Source: Polaribacter tangerinus
Lineage (GTDB): Bacteria; Bacteroidota; Bacteroidia; Flavobacteriales; Flavobacteriaceae
Direction of reading: 5' to 3'
NCBI RefSeq assembly: GCF_038024095.1
Contig: NZ_CP150668.1
Span: forward strand, 310,001-374,000
DNA length: 64,000 bases
The position numbers and the translations under genes are program-made. Every line of letters begins with the position of its first letter. Position 1 is the first letter of the stretch. Positions 29,208 through 38,687 of this stretch are shown here, piece by piece. Under the pieces are notes generated by a model. It was not told the DNA's origin and did no database searches. It was given only the letters and a program-made list of their open reading frames with translations.

Positions 29208-30506
29208 ATGATGAAAAAAATAATATATAGTTTGTTGCTTTTCTTCTGTATAGGAAGCATAAACGCACAACAAACGCCCGCAGACAAACAAACAAAAGCT
29301 TATTCAATAGAAGGTGCAACAGCACATCTTGGAAACGGAAAAGTTATAGAAAATTCTTTATTAATTTTTAGTGAAGGAAAATTGACTTTTGTAGGAAGCG
29401 CACTGCAAAAAATTGCAAGACAAGGTACTGTAATAAATGCAAGTGGTAAACATGTATATCCTGGTTTTATTGCTGCTAACGCTACACTAGGTTTAGTAGA
29501 AATTGATGCTGTAAAAGCAAGTGACGATCAAAGAGAAATAGGTACTATGAATCCGCATATTAGAAGTTTAATAGCTTACAATGCAGAAAGTAAAGTAGTA
29601 GAATCTATGCGACCAAACGGTGTATTAATGGCACAAGTTACCCCAAGAGGTGGCTTGCTTTCTGGTACGTCATCAGTTGTTCAGTTAGACGCTTGGAACT
29701 GGGAAGATGCTGCTATAAAAGTAGACGATGGTATTCATATGAATTGGCCTACTAGCTTTACATCTGGTCGGTGGTGGTTAGGAGAAGATCCTGCATTAAA
29801 ACCAGACCCAAAGTACGGAGAGAAATTAAACAATTTAAAATCCTATTTTGAAGATGCTAAATTATATTTAGCAGGTAATAAAGAGAAAAAACACTTGCCT
29901 TTTCAAGCTACCGAAGGGTTATTTAACGGTACAAAAAAACTGTATGTTCATGTTGATGGTCAAAAAGAAATTACTGATGCTATTCAACTTCTTAAAAAGG
30001 TAGGTATTGATAATTTAGTAATTGTAGATGCTGATGGAGCAGACAAGGTTGCCGATTTATTGGTAAAAAACAACATACCAGTTATTTTACCAAGACCACA
30101 CAGAAATCCTGATAATGAAGACGATGCCTATGACACTACCTATACAATTGCAAAAACCTTAACAGATAAAGGCGTTGTAGTTAGTTTAGGAATGGACGGA
30201 CAAATGGAGCGAATGAATACTAGAAACCTTCCATTTTATGCAGGTACATTTGCTGCTTTTGGTTTAGATAAAGAAGTTGCCTTGCAATTAATTACACTAA
30301 ATACAGCTAAAGTATTAGGTATAGATTCATTTACAGGTTCGCTAGAAGTTGGTAAAGATGCTACGTTGTTTATTTCTTCTGGTGATGCTTTAGAAATGAT
30401 AGGTAATCAAATTTCTGACGCTTTTATACAAGGTAGAAAAATTAGTTTAGAAACTCACCAAACTACACTTTGGAAACGTTATTCTAATAAATACAAAACA
30501 AAGTAA
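29208..30506 (+). CDS. Secreted amidohydrolase-like protein, metal-site residues lost
   Basis: 432 residues with a signal peptide (about 1-21, ending INAQQ); the start is at 29208 or the adjacent ATG at 29211. The composite beta-sandwich of amidohydrolases is clear (IENSLLIFSEGKLTFVG, later GSLEVGKDATLFISSG), but the HxH site reads PGFIAANATLG, with Asp and both His replaced. It resembles the first half of the preceding 984-residue protein and is likely a non-catalytic partner in a complex with it. The genes lie 9 bases apart and share a terminator. Confidence 0.82.
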   Translation: MMKKIIYSLLLFFCIGSINAQQTPADKQTKAYSIEGATAHLGNGKVIENSLLIFSEGKLTFVGSALQKIARQGTVINASGKHVYPGFIAANATLGLVEIDAVKASDDQREIGTMNPHIRSLIAYNAESKVVESMRPNGVLMAQVTPRGGLLSGTSSVVQLDAWNWEDAAIKVDDGIHMNWPTSFTSGRWWLGEDPALKPDPKYGEKLNNLKSYFEDAKLYLAGNKEKKHLPFQATEGLFNGTKKLYVHVDGQKEITDAIQLLKKVGIDNLVIVDADGADKVADLLVKNNIPVILPRPHRNPDNEDDAYDTTYTIAKTLTDKGVVVSLGMDGQMERMNTRNLPFYAGTFAAFGLDKEVALQLITLNTAKVLGIDSFTGSLEVGKDATLFISSGDALEMIGNQISDAFIQGRKISLETHQTTLWKRYSNKYKTK

Positions 30507-30531
30507 CTCTAAAGTAACAGTTACCATACAC

Positions 30532-30562
30532 AAAAAGGCTCGCAAAAATGCGAGCCTTTTTT
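30532..30562 (+). terminator. Rho-independent terminator of the amidohydrolase operon
   Basis: A 13-bp GC-containing stem AAAAAGGCTCGCA (30532-30544) with TGCGAGCCTTTTT (30549-30561), loop AAAA, runs into T residues. Confidence 0.93.
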
Positions 30563-30686
30563 AATTACTAAAAGTTAACTAAATCTTCAAAAACAGTTAA
30601 CTACAATCAACTCTCTAATCATAACAATTTTAATATAGAAAAACAACTCATACAAAATTGTTTTACAAATATTGTCTATTTTCTTA

Positions 30687-30718
30687 TTGAAAACAATACC
30701 TATAAATAGGTATATTTG
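30687..30718 (+). promoter_or_regulatory. Full -33/-7 promoter of the SpoU methyltransferase gene
   Basis: TTG (30687-30689), a 21-base spacer and TATATTTG (30711-30718) fit the Bacteroidota promoter. The -7 box ends five bases before the ATG at 30724, so the mRNA would be leaderless or nearly so. Confidence 0.6.
30696..30713. promoter_or_regulatory. Candidate operator palindrome over the promoter
   Basis: ATACCTA (30696-30702), TAAA, TAGGTAT (30707-30713) form perfect 7-base arms that overlap the -7 box and lie inside the -33/-7 spacer, the place where a dimeric repressor would block polymerase. No regulator is known. Confidence 0.4.
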
Positions 30719-30723
30719 TGCCA

Positions 30724-31521
30724 ATGAAAGAAATTACTAGCATTCATAACAGCACGATTAAAGCCCTTGTAAAATTGCAAGAAAAATCGCGTGAACGAAA
30801 AAAGACAGGGAGCTTTTTAATTGAAGGTATTAAAGAAATTAAATTAGCAATTGCTGCCAATTATCAATTTGACACAATTTTATTTTATGAAGATTTAATT
30901 TCCGAAAAAAATGTAGTTTCTCTTTTTAAAACGGATGTAACTTGTATAAAAATATCAAAAGAGGTTTATGAAAAATTAGCCTACAGAGATACTACAGAGG
31001 GAATTATTGCTGTTGCAAAAGCAAAAGACTTTTCGTTAGAAAACATTAAATTTTCAACTAAAACACCTCTAATATTGGTAGCTGAAAGTTTAGAAAAACC
31101 CGGAAACATTGGTGCACTATTAAGAACAGCAGATGCTGCAAATATAGATGCAGTATTTATAGCTAACCCAAAAAGCGATTTGTACAACTCTAATATTATA
31201 AGGGCAAGTTTAGGATGTGTTTTTACCAATCAAATTGCCACGGGTACAACTGAAGAAATTATTAATTTCTTAGTTGAAAAAAAGGTGCAAATTTTTGCGA
31301 CAACTTTACAAAACTCAAATGCATACTTTAAAGAAAACTATCAAAAAGCTAGCGCTATTGTTGTAGGCACAGAAGCAACTGGCTTAAGTACTATTTTTAG
31401 AGAGGCTGCAACACAAAATATAAATATACCTATGCAAGGTCAAATAGATTCTATGAATGTTTCTGTTGCCGCTGCAATTGTATTATTTGAAGCTAAAAGA
31501 CAACGTAATTTTAAACAATAA
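30724..31521 (+). CDS. SpoU/TrmH-family RNA 2'-O-methyltransferase
   Basis: 265 residues from the ATG at 30724. The in-frame GTG at 30718 is part of the -7 box and is rejected. It methylates a ribose 2'-OH in rRNA or tRNA using SAM. An N-terminal substrate-binding domain (about 1-95; FLIEGIKEIKLA) is followed by the SPOUT knot: SLEKPGNIGALLRTADAA (motif 1, about 120-137), VVGTEATGLS (motif 2) and IPMQGQIDSMNVSVAAAI (motif 3). RlmB-like, but the target nucleotide cannot be told. The M48 protease gene starts 2 bases after the stop. Confidence 0.92.
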   Translation: MKEITSIHNSTIKALVKLQEKSRERKKTGSFLIEGIKEIKLAIAANYQFDTILFYEDLISEKNVVSLFKTDVTCIKISKEVYEKLAYRDTTEGIIAVAKAKDFSLENIKFSTKTPLILVAESLEKPGNIGALLRTADAANIDAVFIANPKSDLYNSNIIRASLGCVFTNQIATGTTEEIINFLVEKKVQIFATTLQNSNAYFKENYQKASAIVVGTEATGLSTIFREAATQNINIPMQGQIDSMNVSVAAAIVLFEAKRQRNFKQ

Positions 31522-31523
31522 AG

Positions 31524-32756
31524 ATGACTCCTACCCTACTTTTCTATATAATTATAGGTATTTTAGTTATTAATTATAGTATTCAAGAAATTTTAAATGG
31601 CTTAAATAGTAAACATTTTAACAACAAAATACCCGATGAACTAGAAGATGTTTATGACAAAGAAAACTACAAAAAATCTCAGGCCTACAAAAAAATAAAT
31701 CATAAATTTTCTTTACTAACAAATACCTTTTCTTTGCTAATTACAATATCGTTCTATTTTGTAGATGGTTTTAGAATTGTTGATGATTTTGTAAGAAATT
31801 ACAGCTCACATTCCATAGTAATTGCGTTGTTGTTTTTTGGATGTATCATTTTTGCAAACAGTCTTTTAAACCTCCCTTTTTCTTATTACAAAATATTTGT
31901 AATTGAAGAAAAGTTTGGCTTTAATAAAGCTACTAAAAAAACTTTTTTTTTAGACCTCATAAAAAGCGGCATTTTAACAATAGTACTAGGTGGCGCTATC
32001 CTAGCACTTATTGTATTTTTTTACCAACAATTTACAGAAACTTTTTGGATATATGCGTGGCTAGCAATAGGAGTTTTCTCGGTACTGATAAATCTGTTTT
32101 ATGCACAAATATTTGTTCCTTTATTTAACAAACAAACTTCTTTAGAAAAAGGACCTCTGAAAGATGAAATTGAAAAGTATGCAGAAACAGTAAATTTTAG
32201 GATAAACAATATATTTGTTATTGACGGATCTAAAAGATCTACAAAAGCTAATGCATATTTCTCTGGTTTTGGAAATCAAAAAAGAATTACTCTTTACGAT
32301 ACTTTAATTAACGATTTAGAAACAAATGAAATAGTAGCTGTTTTAGCGCATGAGGTTGGTCATTACAGAAAGAAACACATATTATACAACTTGTTAATTT
32401 CTATACTAATAACTGGTATTACACTCTATTTATTATCACTATGTATCCAATCTAGCTTGTTATCTAATGCTCTTGGCATTTCTGTTCCTAGCTTTCATAT
32501 TGGTCTTATTGCATTCGGCATATTATATTTACCTATCTCAGAATTTACAAATTTATGCATGAATTATATGTCGCGAAAATTTGAATATCAAGCAGATAAT
32601 TTTGCAAAAGAAACATATTCAGCTGCTCCGTTAATTTCGGCGTTAAAAAAATTATCTAAAAATAGTTTGAGCAACTTAACACCTCATTCCTGGTATGTAA
32701 GTATGTATTACTCTCATCCAACTTTGTTGAACAGAATAAAAAATCTTAAAAAATAG
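31524..32756 (+). CDS. M48 family membrane metalloprotease (Ste24/CAAX-type)
   Basis: 410 residues with about six membrane segments. The zinc motif HEVGHYRKKH is near residue 275 and a third ligand is probable in EYQADNFAKE (about 354-363). The architecture, membrane segments before and after the catalytic helix and a GSKRSTKANAYFSGFG segment, is that of Ste24-type CAAX endoproteases, whose bacterial members act in membrane protein quality control. It overlaps tightly with the SpoU gene (2-base gap) and is likely cotranscribed. Confidence 0.93.
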   Translation: MTPTLLFYIIIGILVINYSIQEILNGLNSKHFNNKIPDELEDVYDKENYKKSQAYKKINHKFSLLTNTFSLLITISFYFVDGFRIVDDFVRNYSSHSIVIALLFFGCIIFANSLLNLPFSYYKIFVIEEKFGFNKATKKTFFLDLIKSGILTIVLGGAILALIVFFYQQFTETFWIYAWLAIGVFSVLINLFYAQIFVPLFNKQTSLEKGPLKDEIEKYAETVNFRINNIFVIDGSKRSTKANAYFSGFGNQKRITLYDTLINDLETNEIVAVLAHEVGHYRKKHILYNLLISILITGITLYLLSLCIQSSLLSNALGISVPSFHIGLIAFGILYLPISEFTNLCMNYMSRKFEYQADNFAKETYSAAPLISALKKLSKNSLSNLTPHSWYVSMYYSHPTLLNRIKNLKK

Positions 32757-32830
32757 GATTTATTTTTTTGCCTGTTCCATTTGTAATTGTTAAATTCACT
32801 GTAATAAAACCCAACCTTTTCTCTTAAAAT

Positions 32831-35053
32831 ATGTCATACTCAGCAACCCTAGAAGAAGAAAATAAAGAGATTGCAAACAGGTACAAAGACCTGCTGAAAG
32901 GAACGTACGAAATTCTTTCTAAAGAAGACAAAGAGCTAATTAGGAAAGCATTTGATATTGCTGTAGATGCTCACTCTAAGCAACGAAGAAAAACAGGAGA
33001 ACCTTATATTTTTCATCCTATTGCTGTTGCTAAAATTGTTGCTATGGAAATTGGCTTGGGAGCTACCTCTATTGCAGCTGCACTACTACACGATGTTGTA
33101 GAAGATACAGCATATACTTTAGATGACATGGAGCAGTTGTTTGGAGAGACAATTGCAAGAATTGTAAACGGACTTACTAAAATATCTCGGTTAAATAAAG
33201 AACAAGACGCCTCTATACAAGCCGAGAATTTTAGAAAAATGCTTCTTACGTTAAACGATGATGTACGAGTAATTCTTATAAAAATTGCAGACAGATTGCA
33301 CAACATGCAAACAATGGACGCAATGCCCTCTCACAAACAAGTAAAAATTGCTTCTGAAACCTTATATATTTACGCTCCTTTAGCACATAGATTAGGATTG
33401 TACAATATAAAAACAGAGCTAGAAGATTTAGGGTTAAAATATACTGAACCAGAAGTTTATAACGACATTGTTACTAAAATTAAAGAAAGTAAAGAAGAAC
33501 AACAAAAATATTTAACAACCTTTACAGAGACCCTAAAAAAAGGACTTGACAAAGAAAATTTTAAGTATGAAATAAAAGGTCGTTTTAAATCTATATACTC
33601 TATCAGAAGGAAAATGAGAACTCAAAATGTTACTTTTGAGGAAGTATATGATAAATATGCAATTCGAATTATATATTTTCCAAACTCAAATGATGATAAG
33701 TTTGATGCTTGGAAAATTTACACTATTGTTACAGACTATTTTACACCCAATCCAACGCGTTTAAGAGATTGGATTTCTCAACCAAAATCTACCGGATATG
33801 AAGCGTTACACATTACAGTTGTAGGTCCAGACTCTCAATGGGTAGAAGTACAAATTCGTTCTAATAGAATGAACGAAATTGCAGAAAAAGGATATGCCGC
33901 TCATTTTAAATACAAACAAGGCAATACCAATGAAAGCGGCTTAGAAAGTTGGTTAAATAAATTAAAAGAATCTTTAGAAAACCAAAGTTTAAATGCGGTA
34001 GACTTTGTAGAAGAATTTAAACTAAATTTATATTCTAAAGAAATTTATGTATTTACTCCAAAAGGCGATTTAAAATCATTACCAAAAGATGCATCTGCCC
34101 TAGATTTTGCCTTTTCTATTCATACCGATGTTGGGCTAAAATGTAGAGGAGCAAAAGTAAATGGAAAATTGGTGCCGCTAAGTCACACACTAAAAAGTGG
34201 CGATCAAATAGAAGTAATTACTACCGCAAACAACAAACCAAATGCTAGATGGTTAGACTTTGTTATAACGGCAAGAGCAAAAACAAAAATTAGGGCCGCT
34301 TTAAAAGAAGAAGAAAAACAAATTGCAGAAGAAGGAAAAGCAATTTTAACCCGAAAATTAAGACACTTAAAAATACCTTTTAGCGAAAAAACAATCAATG
34401 AACTTGTTATTTACTTTAAACTAAAAACTAGTTTCGACTTATTTTATAGAATTGGAAATGGTGCAATCGATAATTCACAACTAAAAGCATTTGTAACCCA
34501 AAGAAATAGTAGTATTATAAATTTCTTTAAAACAAAGCTTAGAAGAAATCCTTCTACGAACAAAGATGCTTTTGATAATGAAGAAATTACCAACAAATAC
34601 GATGCACTTGTTTTTGGTAAAGAAGAAGAAGAATTAGATTACAAACTCTCTAAATGTTGCAATCCCATACCTGGAGATCAAGTATTTGGTTTTCTAACTA
34701 TTAACGAAGGCATTAATGTTCACAAAAAAAATTGTCCGAATGCTATTTCTCTTCAATCTAATTATGCTTACAGAGTAATGTTAGCAAAATGGATAGACTC
34801 TACTAAACAAGAGTTTAAAGCCATTTTACATATAAGTGGTGTAGATAATCGAGGAATTATAAATGATGTATCTAGAATTATTTCTAGCAATATGGGCGTT
34901 TTTATTAACAGTATAAATATTGCAGGTGATGAAGGTGTTTTTAATGGTAAAATTAGCTTAAGTGTTAAGAATAGTCCACAATTAAATAAGCTGATAAAAA
35001 ATATTGAAAAGGTAGAAGGAGTAAAAAAAGTAGAACGTGTTAATACTTTGTAA
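32831..35053 (+). CDS. Bifunctional (p)ppGpp synthetase/hydrolase, RelA/SpoT family
   Basis: 740 residues, full length. It makes and degrades the alarmone (p)ppGpp. The HD hydrolase domain shows LLHDVVEDT and IADRLHNMQTM, both intact. The synthetase domain shows GRFKSIYSIRRKM, EEVYDKYAIRII and YEALHITVVGPDSQWVEVQIR, also intact. TGS (about 400-460), a zinc-finger/RIS region with KCCNPIPGD (about 613) and a C-terminal ACT domain (about 665-740) follow. With both activities apparently complete, this may be the main long RSH enzyme. Downstream are fur and purA; purA product flux is a known target of (p)ppGpp. Confidence 0.97.
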   Translation: MSYSATLEEENKEIANRYKDLLKGTYEILSKEDKELIRKAFDIAVDAHSKQRRKTGEPYIFHPIAVAKIVAMEIGLGATSIAAALLHDVVEDTAYTLDDMEQLFGETIARIVNGLTKISRLNKEQDASIQAENFRKMLLTLNDDVRVILIKIADRLHNMQTMDAMPSHKQVKIASETLYIYAPLAHRLGLYNIKTELEDLGLKYTEPEVYNDIVTKIKESKEEQQKYLTTFTETLKKGLDKENFKYEIKGRFKSIYSIRRKMRTQNVTFEEVYDKYAIRIIYFPNSNDDKFDAWKIYTIVTDYFTPNPTRLRDWISQPKSTGYEALHITVVGPDSQWVEVQIRSNRMNEIAEKGYAAHFKYKQGNTNESGLESWLNKLKESLENQSLNAVDFVEEFKLNLYSKEIYVFTPKGDLKSLPKDASALDFAFSIHTDVGLKCRGAKVNGKLVPLSHTLKSGDQIEVITTANNKPNARWLDFVITARAKTKIRAALKEEEKQIAEEGKAILTRKLRHLKIPFSEKTINELVIYFKLKTSFDLFYRIGNGAIDNSQLKAFVTQRNSSIINFFKTKLRRNPSTNKDAFDNEEITNKYDALVFGKEEEELDYKLSKCCNPIPGDQVFGFLTINEGINVHKKNCPNAISLQSNYAYRVMLAKWIDSTKQEFKAILHISGVDNRGIINDVSRIISSNMGVFINSINIAGDEGVFNGKISLSVKNSPQLNKLIKNIEKVEGVKKVERVNTL

Positions 35054-35094
35054 ATATCATTTTTAAAAAAAAGTAATTAATTAAGAAATAACTG

Positions 35095-35102
35095 TAAATT
35101 TG
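35095..35102 (+). promoter_or_regulatory. -7 promoter element of the fur-like gene
   Basis: TAAATTTG matches TAnnTTTG, 23 bases before the ATG. Confidence 0.45.
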
Positions 35103-35125
35103 TTCTTTCGTTAAAAATTAAAAAA

Positions 35126-35575
35126 ATGAGTAATTCTCTTGAAAATCAAGAAGTAGTAAAAACTGTTTTCACAAAGTATTTAGAAGAAAATAAACACAGG
35201 AAAACTCCTGAACGCTATGCTATTCTTCAAGAAATATATGCTGCAGATGAACATTTTGATATAGAATCTCTTTATATTAAAATGAAAAATAAAAACTACA
35301 GAGTTAGTAGAGCAACACTCTACAATACCATAGATATTCTTCTGGATTGCAATTTGGTAAGAAAACATCAATTTGATGGACAATCGATGGCAAGATATGA
35401 GAAAAGTTACTTCGACAAAAACCACGACCACGTTATTTTTACAGATTCTGGAGAAGTAAAAGAATTTTGTGATCCTAGAATTCAAACAATCAAAAAAACT
35501 ATTGAAGAAATTTTTGATATAGATATTCACAACCACTCACTGTATTTTTACGGAACAAAAAAGAAAAAGGATTAA
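35126..35575 (+). CDS. Fur-family transcriptional repressor without the structural CxxC site
   Basis: 149 residues. It is a metal-dependent DNA-binding repressor. The winged helix (about 1-85) includes [20 protein letters not shown], the recognition helix. The dimerisation domain has [15 protein letters not shown], where canonical Fur has HDHxxCxxCG; both cysteines of that zinc site are replaced (F and S), and no second CxxC occurs at the C-terminus. The regulatory metal ligands His and Glu are partly present. It may sense iron or another metal. purA starts 58 bases downstream. Confidence 0.9.
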   Translation: MSNSLENQEVVKTVFTKYLEENKHRKTPERYAILQEIYAADEHFDIESLYIKMKNKNYRVSRATLYNTIDILLDCNLVRKHQFDGQSMARYEKSYFDKNHDHVIFTDSGEVKEFCDPRIQTIKKTIEEIFDIDIHNHSLYFYGTKKKKD

Positions 35576-35633
35576 AAGTAAAGAAGTACCAAATTTTATA
35601 CAAAACAAAAACACACAACAAACTAAACAAATA

Positions 35634-36908
35634 ATGGCAGTAGATTTATTACTCGGATTGCAATGGGGAGATGAAGGAAAAGGAAAAATTGTAGATGTTT
35701 TAACAACAAACTACGATATTATTGCTAGGTTTCAAGGAGGACCAAATGCAGGGCATACTTTAATTTTTGATGGTCATAAACACGTATTACACACAATACC
35801 TTCTGGTATTTTTCATAAAACTGCACTTAATGTTGTAGGTAATGGAGTGGTTATAGATCCTGTAATATTTAAAAAAGAGTTAGAAAATTTAGACAAACAT
35901 ACTATAGACTATACCAATAAATTATTAATATCTAGAAAAGCACATTTAATTCTACCTACACATAGACTATTAGATGCAGCGTCAGAAACATCTAAAGGTA
36001 AAGCTAAAATTGGTTCTACACTTAAAGGAATCGGTCCGACTTACATGGACAAAACCGGAAGAAACGGAATGCGTGTTGGAGATTTAGAGTTAGAAAACTG
36101 GAAAGAGAAATACGACGCTTTAACAGAAAAGCATTTAAAAATGTTAGCTTTTTTTGATGTAAAAATTGAATATAATTTAGCAGAATTAGAAGCGGAGTTT
36201 AAAAAAGGTATAGACAAATTAAAAACCCTAACTTTTATAGATAGTGAAGAGTTTTTAAATAAAGCTATTAAAGATAAAAAGACAATTTTAGCAGAAGGAG
36301 CCCAAGGATCTTTGTTAGATATAGATTTTGGAACTTATCCTTTCGTAACTTCCTCAAACACTACTGCAGCAGGAGCTTGTACAGGTTTAGGGGTTGCTCC
36401 TAACAGAATTGGAGAAGTTTTTGGTATTTTTAAAGCATACACAACTCGCGTTGGCTCTGGTCCGTTTCCTACTGAATTATTTGATAATGATGGTGCACAA
36501 ATGGCAAAAGTTGGTCATGAATTTGGCGCTACAACAGGAAGACCAAGACGTTGCGGATGGTTAGATTTAGTGGCACTAAAATATGCTGTAGATGTAAATG
36601 GTGTAACACAATTAATGATGATGAAAGGAGATGTACTTTCTGGATTTGACACATTAAAAGTATGTACTTCCTACAATTATAAAGGAAAAGAAATTCATCA
36701 TTTACCATATAACATAGAACCTGAAAATGTAACCGTTAACTATTCAGAATTTAAAGGCTGGGAAGAAGATTTAACAAAAATGACCTCAGCAGAACAATTA
36801 CCACAAAACTTATTGGACTATGTAGCTTTTATTGAAAAAGAAACAGGTGTTCCTGTAACTATTGTTTCTGTTGGACCAGACAGGAAACAAACAATTACTA
36901 GAGTTTAA
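35634..36908 (+). CDS. purA: Adenylosuccinate synthase
   Basis: 424 residues, the family length. It joins IMP and aspartate using GTP in the first committed step of AMP synthesis. The GTP-binding motif GDEGKGKIVD is at about 11-20, with GPNAGHT, QGSLLDIDFGTYPFVTSS and the C-terminal SVGPDRKQTI, all family signatures. It follows the fur-like gene with no terminator between and ends in a strong hairpin. Confidence 0.98.
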   Translation: MAVDLLLGLQWGDEGKGKIVDVLTTNYDIIARFQGGPNAGHTLIFDGHKHVLHTIPSGIFHKTALNVVGNGVVIDPVIFKKELENLDKHTIDYTNKLLISRKAHLILPTHRLLDAASETSKGKAKIGSTLKGIGPTYMDKTGRNGMRVGDLELENWKEKYDALTEKHLKMLAFFDVKIEYNLAELEAEFKKGIDKLKTLTFIDSEEFLNKAIKDKKTILAEGAQGSLLDIDFGTYPFVTSSNTTAAGACTGLGVAPNRIGEVFGIFKAYTTRVGSGPFPTELFDNDGAQMAKVGHEFGATTGRPRRCGWLDLVALKYAVDVNGVTQLMMMKGDVLSGFDTLKVCTSYNYKGKEIHHLPYNIEPENVTVNYSEFKGWEEDLTKMTSAEQLPQNLLDYVAFIEKETGVPVTIVSVGPDRKQTITRV

Positions 36909-36930
36909 AACGATTTACAATTAACTATGG

Positions 36931-36963
36931 AAGCATCTTTTTAACAAAAGATGCTTTTTTTGT
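36931..36963 (+). terminator. Rho-independent terminator of purA
   Basis: An 11-bp stem AAGCATCTTTT (36931-36941) with AAAAGATGCTT (36946-36956), loop TAAC, is followed by a T-tract. Confidence 0.92.
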
Positions 36964-37080
36964 TTACAAAAAAAGCATTAAAAAGTTACTCTTGGAGTCA
37001 TATTAACTACTGATAGGAGAAAATAGTTAGTTTACTTTTAAATTTTAACTTTCTTTAATACTCTACAGATTACTTTTCTG

Positions 37081-37088
37081 TATTTTTG
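37081..37088 (+). promoter_or_regulatory. -7 promoter element of the OstA/LptA-like gene
   Basis: TATTTTTG matches the consensus and lies 15 bases before the TTG start at 37104. It overlaps an upstream in-frame TTG at 37086, which argues against that codon as the start. Confidence 0.5.
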
Positions 37089-37103
37089 CTAAAATTTATC
37101 ATT

Positions 37104-38678
37104 TTGAAAAAAATATTTTTTTTATTGTTGGCAATTGCACCACTACTTATTTATTCTCAATCTAAAAAAATATACTATGATGCAGAGTATCAAGAAGTAG
37201 ATGAAGAAAATTATCCTGGTGCCACATTACTAATTGGCAATGTAAAAATGACACATGATGGCGCTGTATTAACATGCAAAAAAGCCCTATTTTATCAGAA
37301 AGAAAATTTTTTTAAAGCTTTAGAAGACGTAACTATTAAGCAAGGAGATACTATCACTCAAACAAGTGATTATGTAGATTATGACGCAAATTCTAAACAA
37401 GCATTATCATGGGGTAATGTTGTGTTAAAAGACCCAAGTATGACCCTAACTTCAGATACCTTACAATTTGATCGCTTAAACCAAAAATTATTTTATAAGA
37501 GCTACGCAACTATAAAAGATCAAACAAATACTTTAAAAAGTAAAAATGGCAACTATTATTTAGAAACCAAAAAATTTACTGCAACCACAAGGGTTACTGT
37601 AGTAAACCCAGAGCATAATCTCACTTCTAATCATTTAGACTATTATACAGATTCTGGCTTAACCTATTTATATGGACCTTCTACTATTACCAATACCAAA
37701 AATGCAAACAAAATATATTGTGAACGTGGTTTTTACAATACAAAAACTGATGTATCTTATTTTGTAAAAAATGCAAAACTTTATTTAAAAGAAAGAACTG
37801 TAGAAGGAGACAGTTTATACTACGATAAAAATAAAGGATTCGCATCTGCAACCAATAATATTAAAGTAATTGATACCGTAAAAAACTTTGTTACTAAAGG
37901 CAACTATGCAGAAATTTATGAGCTTAAAGATTCTTTGTTTATAGTTAAAAAAGCTGTTGCAATTTCTATTGTAGACAAAGACTCTACATTTATTCATGGA
38001 GATACTCTCTTGGTAACAGGTAAACCAGAAAAACGCATTGTAAGAATATATCCGGGAGTAAAAATTTTTAAATCAGACTTACAAGGAAAATGTGATTCCA
38101 TTCATACAAATCAGCAAAATGGACTCACCAGAATGTTTGATTCTCCTGTTTTATGGTCGGACGGAAATCAAATTACTGGAGACACAATTCACTTACAAAG
38201 TAATGTAGAAACCGAACAATTAGATTCTTTAAAAGTATTGAACAACTCTTTTATAGTTTCTAAGGATAGCCTAGCAGACGATAACTATAACCAAATAAAA
38301 GGAAGAAATATGTTTGGTAAATTTATCAAAAACAAACTTAAAACACTTTTAGTAAAAGGAAATGCAGAGTCTGTATATTTTAATAGAAATGATAATGGAG
38401 AATTAGAAACTGTTACAAAAGAAGTTTCTAGCAACATAGAATTTACATTACTAGAAGGTCAAATTGAATCAATCAAATATTTAAAAGCATCTGAAGGAAC
38501 TACCTTCCCTCCTTCTAAACTTCCAGAAGAAGTTAGAATTCTAAAAGGTTTTATTTGGCGAGAAAAAGAACAACCTAAAACGAAAGAGGCTATTTTTATT
38601 GATGATGTTGATATTAAATCAACACAATCAACAAAAAAATTGGACTCAAAACCTGTTATTTTACTAAAAGAGAATTAA
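37104..38678 (+). CDS. OstA/LptA-like periplasmic protein
   Basis: 524 residues from the TTG at 37104, which gives a proper signal peptide (M)KKIFFLLLAIAPLLIYSQ. The rest is repeated beta-strands of the OstA/LptA type (for example NYPGATLLIGNVKMTHDG, YVDYDANSKQALSWGNVVL), the jellyroll that binds lipopolysaccharide in transit. It is longer than LptA of proteobacteria and without an LptD barrel, a form seen in Bacteroidota. It is probably part of the LPS transport bridge. An aminotransferase gene begins 9 bases after its stop. Confidence 0.85.
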   Translation: MKKIFFLLLAIAPLLIYSQSKKIYYDAEYQEVDEENYPGATLLIGNVKMTHDGAVLTCKKALFYQKENFFKALEDVTIKQGDTITQTSDYVDYDANSKQALSWGNVVLKDPSMTLTSDTLQFDRLNQKLFYKSYATIKDQTNTLKSKNGNYYLETKKFTATTRVTVVNPEHNLTSNHLDYYTDSGLTYLYGPSTITNTKNANKIYCERGFYNTKTDVSYFVKNAKLYLKERTVEGDSLYYDKNKGFASATNNIKVIDTVKNFVTKGNYAEIYELKDSLFIVKKAVAISIVDKDSTFIHGDTLLVTGKPEKRIVRIYPGVKIFKSDLQGKCDSIHTNQQNGLTRMFDSPVLWSDGNQITGDTIHLQSNVETEQLDSLKVLNNSFIVSKDSLADDNYNQIKGRNMFGKFIKNKLKTLLVKGNAESVYFNRNDNGELETVTKEVSSNIEFTLLEGQIESIKYLKASEGTTFPPSKLPEEVRILKGFIWREKEQPKTKEAIFIDDVDIKSTQSTKKLDSKPVILLKEN

Positions 38679-38687
38679 TAAACTTTA

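Noticed and set aside
26244-30506. Frameshift or split of a single amidohydrolase gene
   Set aside because: Each protein has its own signal peptide and complete sandwich; the genes are separate paralogues with a 9-base gap.
35180-35536. 118-codon frame antisense to the fur-like gene
   Set aside because: The Fur winged helix is unmistakable on the other strand; the antisense product is Phe/Ile-rich noise.
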